Assembly (NCBI GenBank): GCA_036268775.1
Contig: DATATM010000010.1
Span: 1 to 64,000, forward strand
DNA from: DASZIT01 sp036268775
Lineage (GTDB): Bacteria; Actinomycetota; Acidimicrobiia; Acidimicrobiales; RAAP-2
Length of the DNA: 64,000 nucleotides
Direction of reading: 5' to 3'
Positions 50,780 to 59,153 of the stretch are shown here, piece by piece. Every line of letters begins with the position of its first letter. The stretch's first letter is position 1. The translations under genes were made by a program, and so were the position numbers. The notes under the pieces were generated by a model that saw only the letters and a list, made by a program, of their open reading frames with translations, did not search any database and was not told the DNA's origin.

Positions 50780-51664
50780 TCACTGGTCTTCGAACTCGGC
50801 CAGGAGGGCGTCGGACAGCATCGGCCAGGCGTCGATCGCCCAAGGGCCGAAGGCTCGGTCGGCCAGCCCCGCACAGGCCAACCCGGCCTCCGGATCCACC
50901 CAGAAGAACGAACCGGACTGGCCGAAATGCCCGAAAGTCCGAGGGGAGTTCAGAGTTCCGGTCCAGTGGGGCTGCTTGTGGCCACGGATCTCCACCCCGA
51001 GCCCCCAGTCACACGGATCGAACCGTCCGAAGCCGGGGAGGACACCCGCCAGCCCCGGAAAGGCCACCGAGCGGGCCAGGGCATGGGTTTCGGGGCTGAT
51101 CACGGTGGGCGCCGACCACTCGGCCGTCACCGCCAGCAAGTCGCGGAGAGGACCCACCAATCCGGCGGCGGCACCCGAGTTCCCCGGCACCGAATCACCG
51201 GGACGGGGGGCGAACCCGGTGGAGGACATCCCGAGGGGCTCGAACACCGCCGCCGCCACGTAGTCATGGAATGGCATCCCCGAGTGTTCGGCGACCGCCT
51301 CCGCCAACAGCTCGTACCCGAGGTTGGAATAGATGCGCCGGGTGCCGGGCTCGGGCCCTTGACCGGGTGGGGTCGACCCGAGACCGGGGGCGACATCGGG
51401 GGCCAGACCCGAGGCATGGGCCAACAGGTGTCGGATGGTCGACCCCGGCGGGCCGGCGGCGAGATCCAGCGACAGGGTGCCTTCCTCCACCGCCACCAAC
51501 ACCGCCAGCGCGGTCACCGGCTTGGTGACCGATGCCCAGGCAAACGAACGGGTCTCGGGTCCGACCACCTCGACGGTCTCCGTCTTGCTGCCCGGCTCGA
51601 TGCGGATGACTCCGGCGGCGCCGGCATCCACATCCCAAGTTCCGACCAGGTTCAACGCGCCCAT
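50780..51664 (-). CDS. Serine beta-lactamase-like hydrolase (class C/EstB type)
   Basis: A serine hydrolase of about 294 residues. Catalytic landmarks are SVTK (SxxK) in FAWASVTKPVTALA, YSN in RRIYSNLGYELLAEAV, and HFGQSG (HxG) near the C-terminus; PLGMSSTGF is conserved. Members are esterases, D-aminopeptidases or penicillin-binding-like enzymes rather than true beta-lactamases. No signal peptide is seen. The start is uncertain: 51664 (MGALNLVGTWDV) avoids overlap with the divergent lipase gene; 51739 would overlap it by 10 bases. Confidence 0.85.
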   Translation of the reverse strand: MGALNLVGTWDVDAGAAGVIRIEPGSKTETVEVVGPETRSFAWASVTKPVTALAVLVAVEEGTLSLDLAAGPPGSTIRHLLAHASGLAPDVAPGLGSTPPGQGPEPGTRRIYSNLGYELLAEAVAEHSGMPFHDYVAAAVFEPLGMSSTGFAPRPGDSVPGNSGAAAGLVGPLRDLLAVTAEWSAPTVISPETHALARSVAFPGLAGVLPGFGRFDPCDWGLGVEIRGHKQPHWTGTLNSPRTFGHFGQSGSFFWVDPEAGLACAGLADRAFGPWAIDAWPMLSDALLAEFEDQ

Positions 51665-51729
51665 AGGCGCCAGATGGTAGATCAGCTCATAAGACCCCGG
51701 GCCTTGGCCGATGACTACTCTGAACTCAG

Positions 51730-53178
51730 ATGTCGCCATCCTCACCACTCGGTGTTCGGCCTCGATACACCCTGCACCGTCGGACCCTGGCCGTGGCCTT
51801 GGCCACCCTCATGTTGATCAGCGCCGGCACTGCGGCGGCAGCCACCTGGATCGTGCTCTCCCGACGCGCCTCGGCCACCGAGTCCTCCCCCTCGGCCCAC
51901 GCCGCCGCCTCCACCCTCCCGCCTCTCCAGATACCGAACTTCGGGCTGGTGCCCTCGACTGAGCCCACCAAAGCCCATCCCACCGACACCCGGCCGGCGG
52001 CTCCGTCGGTGCTCACCCCCAAGTCACCGGGGACGCCGATCTCGACCTCGGTGACCACCACCCCCACCACCGACCCGCCGGTCACCGACGCCTTCTACCA
52101 GACCCCGGATCCCCTCATCGCCGCCCCGCCCGGCACTGTCATCCGCTCTGAGCGCATCGTCGACCAGATCGGGCTCCCCCCGTTGGCCGTCGCCTACCGC
52201 GTCCTCTACCACTCGGTCTCGGCCACCGGCGCCGACGTGGCCGTCTCCGGCACCGTGGTCATCCCCGGACAACCGTCACCGGCAGGGGGTTACCCGATCG
52301 CCACTTGGGCTCACGCTACCGACGGCTTGGCCGACCAGTGTGCTCCTTCTCTGGCCGGAGCGCAGACGGTGCCGTATCTGGCCCAGCTGCTCGATGAGGG
52401 CTTGATCGTGGCCGCCACCGACTACCAAGGGCTCGGCACCCAGGGGATCCCCGCCTACCTGGTCGGCCAAAGTGAGGGTAACGCCGTGCTGGACGCCGCC
52501 CGGGCCGCCCGGAACCTGGTTGACGGGGCGGCCTCGGACTCGGTGATCATCTTCGGCCACTCCCAGGGCGGACAAGCCGCCCTGTTCGCCGGCCAGATCT
52601 CCGATACCTACGCGCCCGACCTCTTCGTGGTGGGCGTGGTGGCGGCCGCGCCAGTCTCCAACGTCGCCGAGTTCGCCCCGACGGTGCCGGGGGGCAATGC
52701 CGATCCGCTGTCGACCTATGCGGTCATGGCCTTCTATGCCTGGTCCCTCATCTACGGGGACCTTCCCCTCGACACCATCTTCACGCCATCGGCCATCTCC
52801 AGCGCCGCCACCCTCGAACAGGTGTGCAGTGACCAGGTGGCCGCCACCTACGCCCACCTACCCACCAATCAGATCTTCGTTCCCACCTGGAAGGACGGCG
52901 CCGCGATCCAGACTCATCTGACCCAGAACGAGCCGGGAATGGCCCACACCTCGGCGCCGATCCTGGTGGTGCAGGGCACGGACGACGCGATCATCCCTTA
53001 CGCCACGACGACCACACTGGTCAACCAACGGCTCTGCCGCACCCAGCACGACACGGTGGACTACGAAGCCTTCAAGGGAGCCAACCACGGAACGGTGGTA
53101 GCCGTGGCCCAATCCGATGTGCTCCAGTGGATCGCCGCCCGGTTTGCCGGTCAGCCGGCTCCCAACAGCTGCGGTTGA
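51730..53178 (+). CDS. Secreted lipase (LIP family alpha/beta hydrolase)
   Basis: A 482-residue exported hydrolase. N-terminal hydrophobic segment (TLAVALATLMLISAGTAAAA) serves as signal or anchor, then a Thr/Pro-rich linker (about residues 60-120), then a lipase domain: GYPIATWAHATDGLADQCAP (oxyanion region), the nucleophile elbow IFGHSQGGQAALFAG, the acid in VVQGTDDAIIPY, and the histidine in GANHGTVV. This matches secretory lipases of actinobacteria and fungi (LIP). Four cysteines could form disulfides. Its promoter region overlaps that of the divergent serine hydrolase. Confidence 0.9.
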   Translation: MSPSSPLGVRPRYTLHRRTLAVALATLMLISAGTAAAATWIVLSRRASATESSPSAHAAASTLPPLQIPNFGLVPSTEPTKAHPTDTRPAAPSVLTPKSPGTPISTSVTTTPTTDPPVTDAFYQTPDPLIAAPPGTVIRSERIVDQIGLPPLAVAYRVLYHSVSATGADVAVSGTVVIPGQPSPAGGYPIATWAHATDGLADQCAPSLAGAQTVPYLAQLLDEGLIVAATDYQGLGTQGIPAYLVGQSEGNAVLDAARAARNLVDGAASDSVIIFGHSQGGQAALFAGQISDTYAPDLFVVGVVAAAPVSNVAEFAPTVPGGNADPLSTYAVMAFYAWSLIYGDLPLDTIFTPSAISSAATLEQVCSDQVAATYAHLPTNQIFVPTWKDGAAIQTHLTQNEPGMAHTSAPILVVQGTDDAIIPYATTTTLVNQRLCRTQHDTVDYEAFKGANHGTVVAVAQSDVLQWIAARFAGQPAPNSCG

Positions 53179-53212
53179 GGATAGGACCACTCAGCCCAGC
53201 CGGAAGGATCGC

Positions 53213-53237
53213 GAACCTTTTTCCCCGCCTCAGCGTC
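53213..53237 (+). promoter_or_regulatory. ECF-type promoter: GAACC, 16 bases, CGTC
   Basis: GAACC (53213-53217) and CGTC (53234-53237), separated by 16 bases, match the -35/-10 pair of ECF sigma promoters, with a CTTTTT run after the -35. It lies 47 bases before the sigma-factor GTG, so the factor likely drives its own operon. Confidence 0.7.
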
Positions 53238-53283
53238 ACTATGTAGGCAAGCCGATGATCTGGGGGACGAAAGGTCGTGTGGG

Positions 53284-53814
53284 GTGGCTGATCTGGAGAC
53301 ATGGCTGGAAGAGGGGTACCAACGCTCCTTCCGCACCGCCTGTCTGATCCTCGGCAACCGGTCCGACGCCGAAGAGGCAGTCCAGGAGGCATTCTTGCGG
53401 GCTTGGAAGTTCCGGGCCTCGCTGGCATCGGGGAGCGACTTCAAGCCGTGGCTCTACCGGGTGGTCGTCAACACCTGCAACTCGAAGCTCCGCCAGGAAA
53501 TCCCCCACCGGGACCGGCGATCGGGCGAGGATGACCTCGCCGGCCTTTCCTCCATCGATGATGCCCCTGGCAACATCGCCGTGTCGCAGGACATCGTCAG
53601 GGCGCTCGGCGACTTGCCCGTCCACCTCCGGGTAGTGGTCGTGCTGCGCTACTACGCCGATCTCACCGAGCGGGAGATCGCCACCGCCATCGGGCGGCGC
53701 CCGGGAACGGTGAAGTCGCGGCTGCACGAGGCGCGAAGGCAACTGGCCGAACATCCGGCCCTGAGGTCGGAGACCCATGGTCAACCCGCAACGGTTTCGG
53801 AGGTAGTCCGGTGA
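53284..53814 (+). CDS. ECF-family RNA polymerase sigma factor
   Basis: A 176-residue ECF sigma factor. Region 2 is GYQRSFRTACLILGNRSDAE, EAVQEAFLRAWKF; region 4 is ALGDLPVHLRVVVVLRYYAD, LTEREIATAIGRRPGTVKSR. It starts at GTG and overlaps the DUF4349 gene by four bases (GTGA). A matching ECF promoter lies just upstream, so the pair is probably autoregulated. The stimulus is unknown; the membrane partner suggests an envelope signal. Confidence 0.93.
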   Translation: MADLETWLEEGYQRSFRTACLILGNRSDAEEAVQEAFLRAWKFRASLASGSDFKPWLYRVVVNTCNSKLRQEIPHRDRRSGEDDLAGLSSIDDAPGNIAVSQDIVRALGDLPVHLRVVVVLRYYADLTEREIATAIGRRPGTVKSRLHEARRQLAEHPALRSETHGQPATVSEVVR

Positions 53815-54920
53815 CGATGATCGACGAGGACATGCTCTATGAAGCCCTCCGGGAGGCGGCGGATGCGATCGAGATTCCCGAGGGAGCCACCCCGCGCATT
53901 CTGGCCGCGGCCCAGACGCCCGCCCCCCAGAGCCATCCCCATCGTCCCCAACGGGTCATCCCCCAGGGGAAGCGGGGTCGGGTAGCTCTCATCGCGGCGG
54001 CCGTCATCGTGGTCGCCGGCGGGATCAGCTTCCCGCTCCTCTCCGGCACCGACGCCTCCAAAACCATTGCCGCGTCAACCTTCCATGGCTCCGCATCAAC
54101 CGGAGCCGGCGGTCCCCAACAGGCGTTCACCCCCGCCCCGGCCGCCGGATCCGCCGGAGTGGCCGGCGGTGCCCCATCGGCGGCACCCGCTTCCCCTGCC
54201 ACGCCGTCCCTTCCGCCCGGCTCGGTCGGCCAGTCGGCCAAAGTGGTGGCCAAGGGATCGGTGAACCTGACGATCGGCAACGGCACCCTGCAGTCGGCGC
54301 TGGCCAAACTCACCAATCTGGTCGCCGCCGACGGTGGGTTCGTCGCCAGCACCCAGGCTCAGATTGGCCCCGGGACGTCGAGCAATTCCTCTTCGGGGAC
54401 CGTCGTGCTCCAGGTTCCCCAACCCGCCTTCGCCTCCCTGGTCTCACAGGTGCAGAAGGTCGGCCATGCCAGTTCGGTGACCACCACTTCCACCGATGTC
54501 ACCGGACAGGTGGTGGATCTCCAGGCCCGGATCGACGCGCTGCAAGCCAGTCGCCAGCAGTACCTGACCATCTTGTCGAAGGCATCGACCATCGGGGACA
54601 TCCTGGCCGTCCAGAGTCAGCTCGATTCCCTCCAGACGCAGATCGAACAGCTCCAGGGCCAACTCGATGTCCTCAACAGCGAGACCACCTACGGCACCCT
54701 GACCGTATCGCTCACCGAGACCGGGCAACGACCGGTGGCGCCGCCGACGCCGAGCACGGGGCTCATCAAGGCGTGGCACGACGGGATCGGCGGCTTCGTC
54801 TCGGGGTTCGAGTGGCTCGTCCGGATTGCCGGCCCGGCCCTCTTCGTCTTGCTCTGCCTAGCCGCCCTGGTCGTGCTGGGCCGGTTTGGATGGCGAGCCG
54901 TCCGCCGACGGATGCTCTGA
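53811..54920 (+). CDS. DUF4349-containing membrane protein, candidate anti-sigma factor
   Basis: A 369-residue membrane protein co-translated with the ECF sigma. Short cytoplasmic N-terminus (LYEALREAADAIEIPEGATP, about 50 residues), a transmembrane helix (VALIAAAVIVVAGGISFPLL), Ser/Pro/Gly linker, the DUF4349 domain (about 160-320) with a coiled coil (LDSLQTQIEQLQGQLDVLNS), and a C-terminal helix (GPALFVLLCLAALVVLGRF). The N-terminal cytoplasmic tail would bind the sigma factor, as in many ECF partner proteins. No zinc-binding HxxxCxxC motif is seen. Confidence 0.85.
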   Translation: MTMIDEDMLYEALREAADAIEIPEGATPRILAAAQTPAPQSHPHRPQRVIPQGKRGRVALIAAAVIVVAGGISFPLLSGTDASKTIAASTFHGSASTGAGGPQQAFTPAPAAGSAGVAGGAPSAAPASPATPSLPPGSVGQSAKVVAKGSVNLTIGNGTLQSALAKLTNLVAADGGFVASTQAQIGPGTSSNSSSGTVVLQVPQPAFASLVSQVQKVGHASSVTTTSTDVTGQVVDLQARIDALQASRQQYLTILSKASTIGDILAVQSQLDSLQTQIEQLQGQLDVLNSETTYGTLTVSLTETGQRPVAPPTPSTGLIKAWHDGIGGFVSGFEWLVRIAGPALFVLLCLAALVVLGRFGWRAVRRRML

Positions 54921-54928
54921 TTGGGGAA

Positions 54929-54973
54929 TCAGGTCAGACGTCGAGGACGTGCCGGACGACCAACTCCAATCGG
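54929..54973 (-). repeat. Decayed copy of the ftsX 3' end (left copy)
   Basis: Bases 54929-54947 are identical over 19 bases to 56122-56140, the 3' end of ftsX with the 5 bases after its stop; identity then falls to about 75% until 54973. Read on the minus strand it encodes VVRHVLDV and a stop, against AVRRFLDV and a stop in ftsX. It is not part of a gene here. With the genuine ftsX end it brackets the lipoprotein gene at 55087-56055. Confidence 0.75.
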
Positions 54974-55086
54974 CTTGAACCCGTCGTCGGCGTTGTCAAC
55001 CAAAGTGGGCTCCCGAACGTGAAGAGCTACAGACAAAGCCCGCCAGATGGTCTCCGACGACGGGATTAAACGTGGCATTGACTCGG

Positions 55087-56055
55087 ATGTTCAATCGAAT
55101 GGCGGTGTACGCCACCCTGACAGGTGTGGCCCTACTCGCCATGGCTTGTACTCAATCCACAATCGCCAAGAGCACGCCACCCGCAGTGGGCCGACCGGTC
55201 GTCGACCTGTCCGCAACCCCACCAGGATGGCTGCCGGTGGATCTCGGCAATGCTCAGATCTCCGTTCCACCCTCCTGGGGACTTGTCACCGACGGTAACT
55301 CAGGGTGCGGAACCGAAATCGGCGCGGTCGTACTTGGAGATGGTCGCTGGTGCCCTTTAGGCCTGGTCTCTCCGACGCCGTCCGAAGCATCGATCGCCTA
55401 TCTCCATACCGTCTCGTCACCGATGGTCACCAGCGAGGGCCCGCGGTCCATGATCAACGGAATCCCCACCTATACCCCCAGTGTGGCGCCGGTTATCGAC
55501 ATCCCCGCCCTCCAAGCCACTCTTTCCTTCGAGGGGAGCCCCCCTCCTCAGGTGTTAAACAGCCTCACCTTCTCGCCACGGTCGGTGGTGCTTTCTGGAG
55601 CCCGCTCCCCGTCCGTGCCCCGTTCCTGGCGTCAGCTCTCGTTCGCAGGCCTCCGGTTTGCTGTCCCCGCGAGTTGGAAGGTGACCTACCCGGCTTACGC
55701 TTTCACCTGCGGATCAAATGTTGTTCTGCCGGAGCCGGGGGTCACGCTGGCTTATGGACCTCCACTTCCCGGCTCGTGTCCGCCGGGAGAATCCGAGGTG
55801 CGTCCAGTGCCCCAAGTACCCGGCGTCGAAGTCGATGACTTCCCGATTCCGGGAGAATCAGACAGCGGATCGTCGTGCACCGGTCCCACGAGAATCGGCT
55901 CCCTACACCTCTGCATCGAGAAGACGCCGGCCTATGGGGTTCTCGTCGCCCAGGTGCGATCAGCGAATCGACCTCCGGTCACGATTCGGATCGGCCTCAC
56001 CACGAGTGGTGCAACCGCCAAGACGATCCTGTACTCGCTCCGGTCGACAAACTGA
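55087..56055 (+). CDS. Exported lipoprotein, uncharacterised
   Basis: A 322-residue lipoprotein with signal helix YATLTGVALLAMAC (lipobox Cys about 21). Two similar halves are suggested by WLPVDLGNAQISVPPSWGLV and WRQLSFAGLRFAVPASWKVT, so the protein may be a tandem repeat of a domain, each with GTEIG/CGSN-type cysteines. Function unknown. Start is uncertain (GTG 55072, ATG 55087 or 55099); none has a good ribosome-binding site. The gene lies between two copies of the ftsX 3' end and its G+C is somewhat lower than the neighbouring housekeeping genes, which suggests acquisition. Confidence 0.65.
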   Translation: MFNRMAVYATLTGVALLAMACTQSTIAKSTPPAVGRPVVDLSATPPGWLPVDLGNAQISVPPSWGLVTDGNSGCGTEIGAVVLGDGRWCPLGLVSPTPSEASIAYLHTVSSPMVTSEGPRSMINGIPTYTPSVAPVIDIPALQATLSFEGSPPPQVLNSLTFSPRSVVLSGARSPSVPRSWRQLSFAGLRFAVPASWKVTYPAYAFTCGSNVVLPEPGVTLAYGPPLPGSCPPGESEVRPVPQVPGVEVDDFPIPGESDSGSSCTGPTRIGSLHLCIEKTPAYGVLVAQVRSANRPPVTIRIGLTTSGATAKTILYSLRSTN

Positions 56056-56121
56056 TCGACCCCGAACTGACCGAGTGCGAACGGCCGCGATGGGCTTCAA
56101 CCGCCGCGCATACCGCGCTCG

Positions 56122-56166
56122 TCAGGTCAGACGTCGAGGAAGCGCCGGACAGCCAACGCCGATCCG
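56122..56166 (-). repeat. ftsX 3' end (right copy of the direct repeat)
   Basis: The genuine copy, containing the last codons of ftsX and its stop at 56127-56129. Together with 54929-54973 it forms a pair of direct repeats 1,193 bases apart. Confidence 0.75.
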
Positions 56167-57020
56167 GCGACCCCCACCACGATGCCCACCAACGCCACCA
56201 GGATGCAGGTGGCCGCCACTTCCCAGGCTCCCATCGACATCTGGGCGATCAAATTGCTCTGGTTGGCCACCGTCTTGGTGGTGTTGAGTCCGATCCCCCA
56301 GTAGAGGCTGAGGACGACGATGACAGCGACGGCCGAGCCCAGTAGTCCCTGGATGAGTCCTTCCACCATGAACGGAAGCCGGATGAACCAGTTGGTGGCG
56401 CCGACCAGCTTCATCACCGACACCTCGCGCCGACGGGCGAAGATGGCCATCCGGATGGTGTTGAGGATGAGCACCGACGCCGAGAGCAGCAGCACCACCG
56501 CCACCGACAGGAAGACCCACTGGAGAATATGGATGACGCTCTGCATGGTTCTGATCTGGGCCGTCGGTGACGACGGGGTCCCGAAGATGCCAGGCTTGCC
56601 GGCGAACTGTTGCGACACCGCGGTGGCATCCGACGGGTTGGCGAGCACGCAGGCGTAGGACGACGGGTAATCGGACTGGGTGGTGGCGTTGAACTCATCG
56701 GCCGCCACCGTCCGACGGGCCTCGTTGTAGTCGTACGCCTGGGACCGCGGAATACAGCTCTTGACCAGGGGGTTTTGTCCGAGTTGGACGCCGATGGCCT
56801 TGTACTGGGCGGCGGGGGCGTTGGGGTTGACCCAGACCCGGATGTTCACCCCGTTCTGCCATTGGGCGGTGGCGTTGGTAGCCCCCTGCTTCAACAGCAG
56901 GGCCGAGCCCACCAGCGCCAGTGACACCGCCACGGTGAGCACCGCGGCAATGGTCATCAAACGGTTGCGCCAAAGGTTGGTGGTCGCCTCCCGCGTGACA
57001 TATCCGGCGGAAACCGGCAT
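56127..57020 (-). CDS. ftsX: Cell division protein FtsX
   Basis: A 297-residue membrane partner of FtsE. N-terminal cytoplasmic helix and first transmembrane span (LMTIAAVLTVAVSLALVGSA), an extracellular domain of about 130 residues with two cysteines (KSCIPRSQ, YACVLANP), and a three-helix C-terminal part (VFLSVAVVLLLSASVLILNT; FARRREVSVMKLVGATNWFI; VAATCILVALVGIVVGVAG). FtsEX uses ATP hydrolysis to activate peptidoglycan hydrolases at the septum. The ATG overlaps the ftsE stop by one base. The 3' end is duplicated 1.2 kb away. Confidence 0.95.
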   Translation of the reverse strand: MPVSAGYVTREATTNLWRNRLMTIAAVLTVAVSLALVGSALLLKQGATNATAQWQNGVNIRVWVNPNAPAAQYKAIGVQLGQNPLVKSCIPRSQAYDYNEARRTVAADEFNATTQSDYPSSYACVLANPSDATAVSQQFAGKPGIFGTPSSPTAQIRTMQSVIHILQWVFLSVAVVLLLSASVLILNTIRMAIFARRREVSVMKLVGATNWFIRLPFMVEGLIQGLLGSAVAVIVVLSLYWGIGLNTTKTVANQSNLIAQMSMGAWEVAATCILVALVGIVVGVAGSALAVRRFLDV

Positions 57021-57850
57021 CAGCGGCCCGCGTTGCGGCGGCGGAGACCGTCACGCGATCGGGGGGCACCTCCATTGCGGGCCGCCGACCGGGCGACCGG
57101 GGCGGGGGCCGGTGCCGTCTCCACCATGGTCCCGGTGGGCGATCCGGCGCCGGCCGCGGCCACCGCACTGTCGAGGCCGTAGACGCCACGGGCCTGGTCC
57201 CGCACCTTGGTCCCGTGGTCGAGCTCAACGACCCGCCGGCGCATCTGGTCGACCATGCCGGCGTCGTGGGTGGCGACCACCACCGTGGTCCCGGTCCGGT
57301 TGATCCGGTCGAGAAGCCGCATGATGCCGAGGCTGGTGGTCGGGTCGAGGTTCCCGGTGGGCTCGTCGGCCAGCAAGATCAGCGGCCGGTTCACGAACGC
57401 CCGGGCCACCGCCACCCGCTGTTGCTCACCGCCGGAGAGTTCGCCGGGAAGGTTCCCGCTCTTCTTGGTGAGACCGACCAGATCCAGCACCTGGGGGACC
57501 TGCGAGGCGATCACGTGCTTAGGTCGCCCGATGACCTCCAGGGCGAAAGCGACGTTCTCGAACACCGTCCGGTTGGGAAGCAGCCGGAAGTCCTGGAAGA
57601 CGCAGCCGATGTTGCGTCGCAGATACGGCACCCGCCACTTCGACAGGTGCCCGATCTCCTTGCCCGCTTCCCAGATGCGGCCCGACGTCGGAATCTCTTC
57701 TCGAAGCAGCAGCCGGATGAAGGTGGTCTTGCCGGAACCGGAGGGGCCGACCAGGAAGACGAATTCTCCCTTGTCGATTTCGATCGAGCAGTCCCGGAGT
57801 GCGACTGTGGATCCTTTGTAGGTTTTGGTGACGTTCTGGAACGTGATCAT
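57020..57850 (-). CDS. ftsE: Cell division ATP-binding protein FtsE
   Basis: A 276-residue ATPase of the FtsEX complex. Walker A GPSGSGKTT, signature LSGGEQQRVAVARAF, Walker B LILLADEPTGNLDP, switch VATHDAGMVD. The core is the usual 225 residues; an additional 45-50 residue C-terminal tail (GSPTGTMVETAPAPAPVARS onwards) is Pro/Ala/Arg-rich and probably disordered, a lineage-specific extension. Gene order prfB-ftsE-ftsX is conserved in actinobacteria. In 57851-57991, between ftsE and prfB, I see no gene. Confidence 0.96.
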   Translation of the reverse strand: MITFQNVTKTYKGSTVALRDCSIEIDKGEFVFLVGPSGSGKTTFIRLLLREEIPTSGRIWEAGKEIGHLSKWRVPYLRRNIGCVFQDFRLLPNRTVFENVAFALEVIGRPKHVIASQVPQVLDLVGLTKKSGNLPGELSGGEQQRVAVARAFVNRPLILLADEPTGNLDPTTSLGIMRLLDRINRTGTTVVVATHDAGMVDQMRRRVVELDHGTKVRDQARGVYGLDSAVAAAGAGSPTGTMVETAPAPAPVARSAARNGGAPRSRDGLRRRNAGR

Positions 57851-57991
57851 AAGGGAGAGGTTTACGTCGAAGCTGGAGTCAGTCGCAAAGGGTGCGATGG
57901 GTCCGGAGTAGTTTACCGATTTAGTGGCTCCAGCTGGTGTAGGCCCTCTGACCTCCCCTGACGTGCGCTTCCGTAGGGGATTTCGGCGCTC

Positions 57992-59152
57992 TTACCCCTG
58001 GTTGCGGCGCAGGTCGGCCTGGCGCCGAAGCTCCGCCTCCATGAAGGCATCGAGATCGCCGTCCAGCACCGCTTCCACGTTGCCGGTCTCCTCGTTGTTG
58101 CGGAGATCCTTGACCAGTTGATAGGGAGCCAGGACGTAGGAGCGGATCTGGTTTCCCCAGGCATTGTCGGTCCGGTCGCCGGACAGCGAGTCGAGATTGG
58201 CTTGGTGCTCGGCCCGCTGCCGGTCGGCGAGCTTGGCCCCCAGCACCTGCATGGCCTTGGCCTTGTTCTGGTGCTGGCTCCGCTGGTTCTGGCTCGACAC
58301 CACGATGCCGGTGGGGAGGTGGGTGAGTCGCACCGCCGAGTCGGTCTTGTTCACGTGCTGGCCACCGGCACCTGACGAGCGGTAGGTGTCGATGCGGAGA
58401 TCCTTCTCATCGATCTCGACTTCGTCGGAGACGTCCTCGATGAACGGCACCACATCCAATGACGCGAAGCTGGTCTGCCGGCGGTGTTGGGCATCGAACG
58501 GCGAGATCCGCACCAGCCGGTGCACGCCCCGCTCCACCGACAGCAGGCCGAACGCGTACCTGCCCTTCACGATGAAGGTGGCCGACAGCAGCCCGGCCTC
58601 TTGCCCGGGGGTCGCCTCCTCCACCTCGATCTCGAAGCCACGCCGCTCGGCCCAGCGGGTGTACATCCGCAGCATCATCTCCGCCCAGTCCTGGGCGTCG
58701 GTGCCGCCGGCGCCGGCATGGATCTCCGCCACCGCGTCGCCATCGTCGTAGTCCCCGGCGAACAGCGCCCGCAATTCCAAGGCCCCCAACCGGCGGTCCA
58801 GATCGGCCAGGGCCTCTTCGACTTCGCCCCGCAAGGAGTCGTCGCCTTCCTCCTCGTTCATCTCGAAGAGGGTCTCGGCGTCGGAGAGTCGCTCGGCCAG
58901 GGCCGCCAACATGTCGATGTCCTCGCCGACCCGGCCCAACTCGGTGGTCACCCGGCGGGCGTTGTCGGCGTCATCCCACAGACCCGGAGCCGAGGCTTCG
59001 GCTTCCAACTCCGCCCGTCGCTTCTCCAGGTGATCAAGCCCCAGGAAGTGCTCGGCTTCCCGCAGACGGTCGGTGGTGGTGGCGATGGCCGCCCGGATGT
59101 CGACGCGATCAGGTTCTCCGCCCCCCCGCCGGGGGGGCTCGGCCGCCGCCAC
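57992..59152 (-). CDS. prfB: Peptide chain release factor 2
   Basis: A 386-residue class-I release factor that recognises UGA and UAA. The codon-reading SPF motif is in VRISPFDAQHRRQTS and the hydrolysis motif GGQ in SSGAGGQHVNKTDSAVRLTH. The GTG at 59152 starts two bases after the secA stop codon, so translation is likely coupled. No in-frame UGA/programmed frameshift like that of Escherichia coli prfB is present near codon 25: the equivalent region reads on without a stop. A longer GTG start at 59197 would overlap secA. Confidence 0.95.
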   Translation of the reverse strand: MAAAEPPRRGGGEPDRVDIRAAIATTTDRLREAEHFLGLDHLEKRRAELEAEASAPGLWDDADNARRVTTELGRVGEDIDMLAALAERLSDAETLFEMNEEEGDDSLRGEVEEALADLDRRLGALELRALFAGDYDDGDAVAEIHAGAGGTDAQDWAEMMLRMYTRWAERRGFEIEVEEATPGQEAGLLSATFIVKGRYAFGLLSVERGVHRLVRISPFDAQHRRQTSFASLDVVPFIEDVSDEVEIDEKDLRIDTYRSSGAGGQHVNKTDSAVRLTHLPTGIVVSSQNQRSQHQNKAKAMQVLGAKLADRQRAEHQANLDSLSGDRTDNAWGNQIRSYVLAPYQLVKDLRNNEETGNVEAVLDGDLDAFMEAELRRQADLRRNQG

Positions 59153-59153
59153 G

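Noticed and set aside
59020..59152. Programmed frameshift in prfB
   Set aside because: The frame is open from the start to the end and the CTTTGAC slip site is absent at the equivalent position (the region reads CTTGATCACC).
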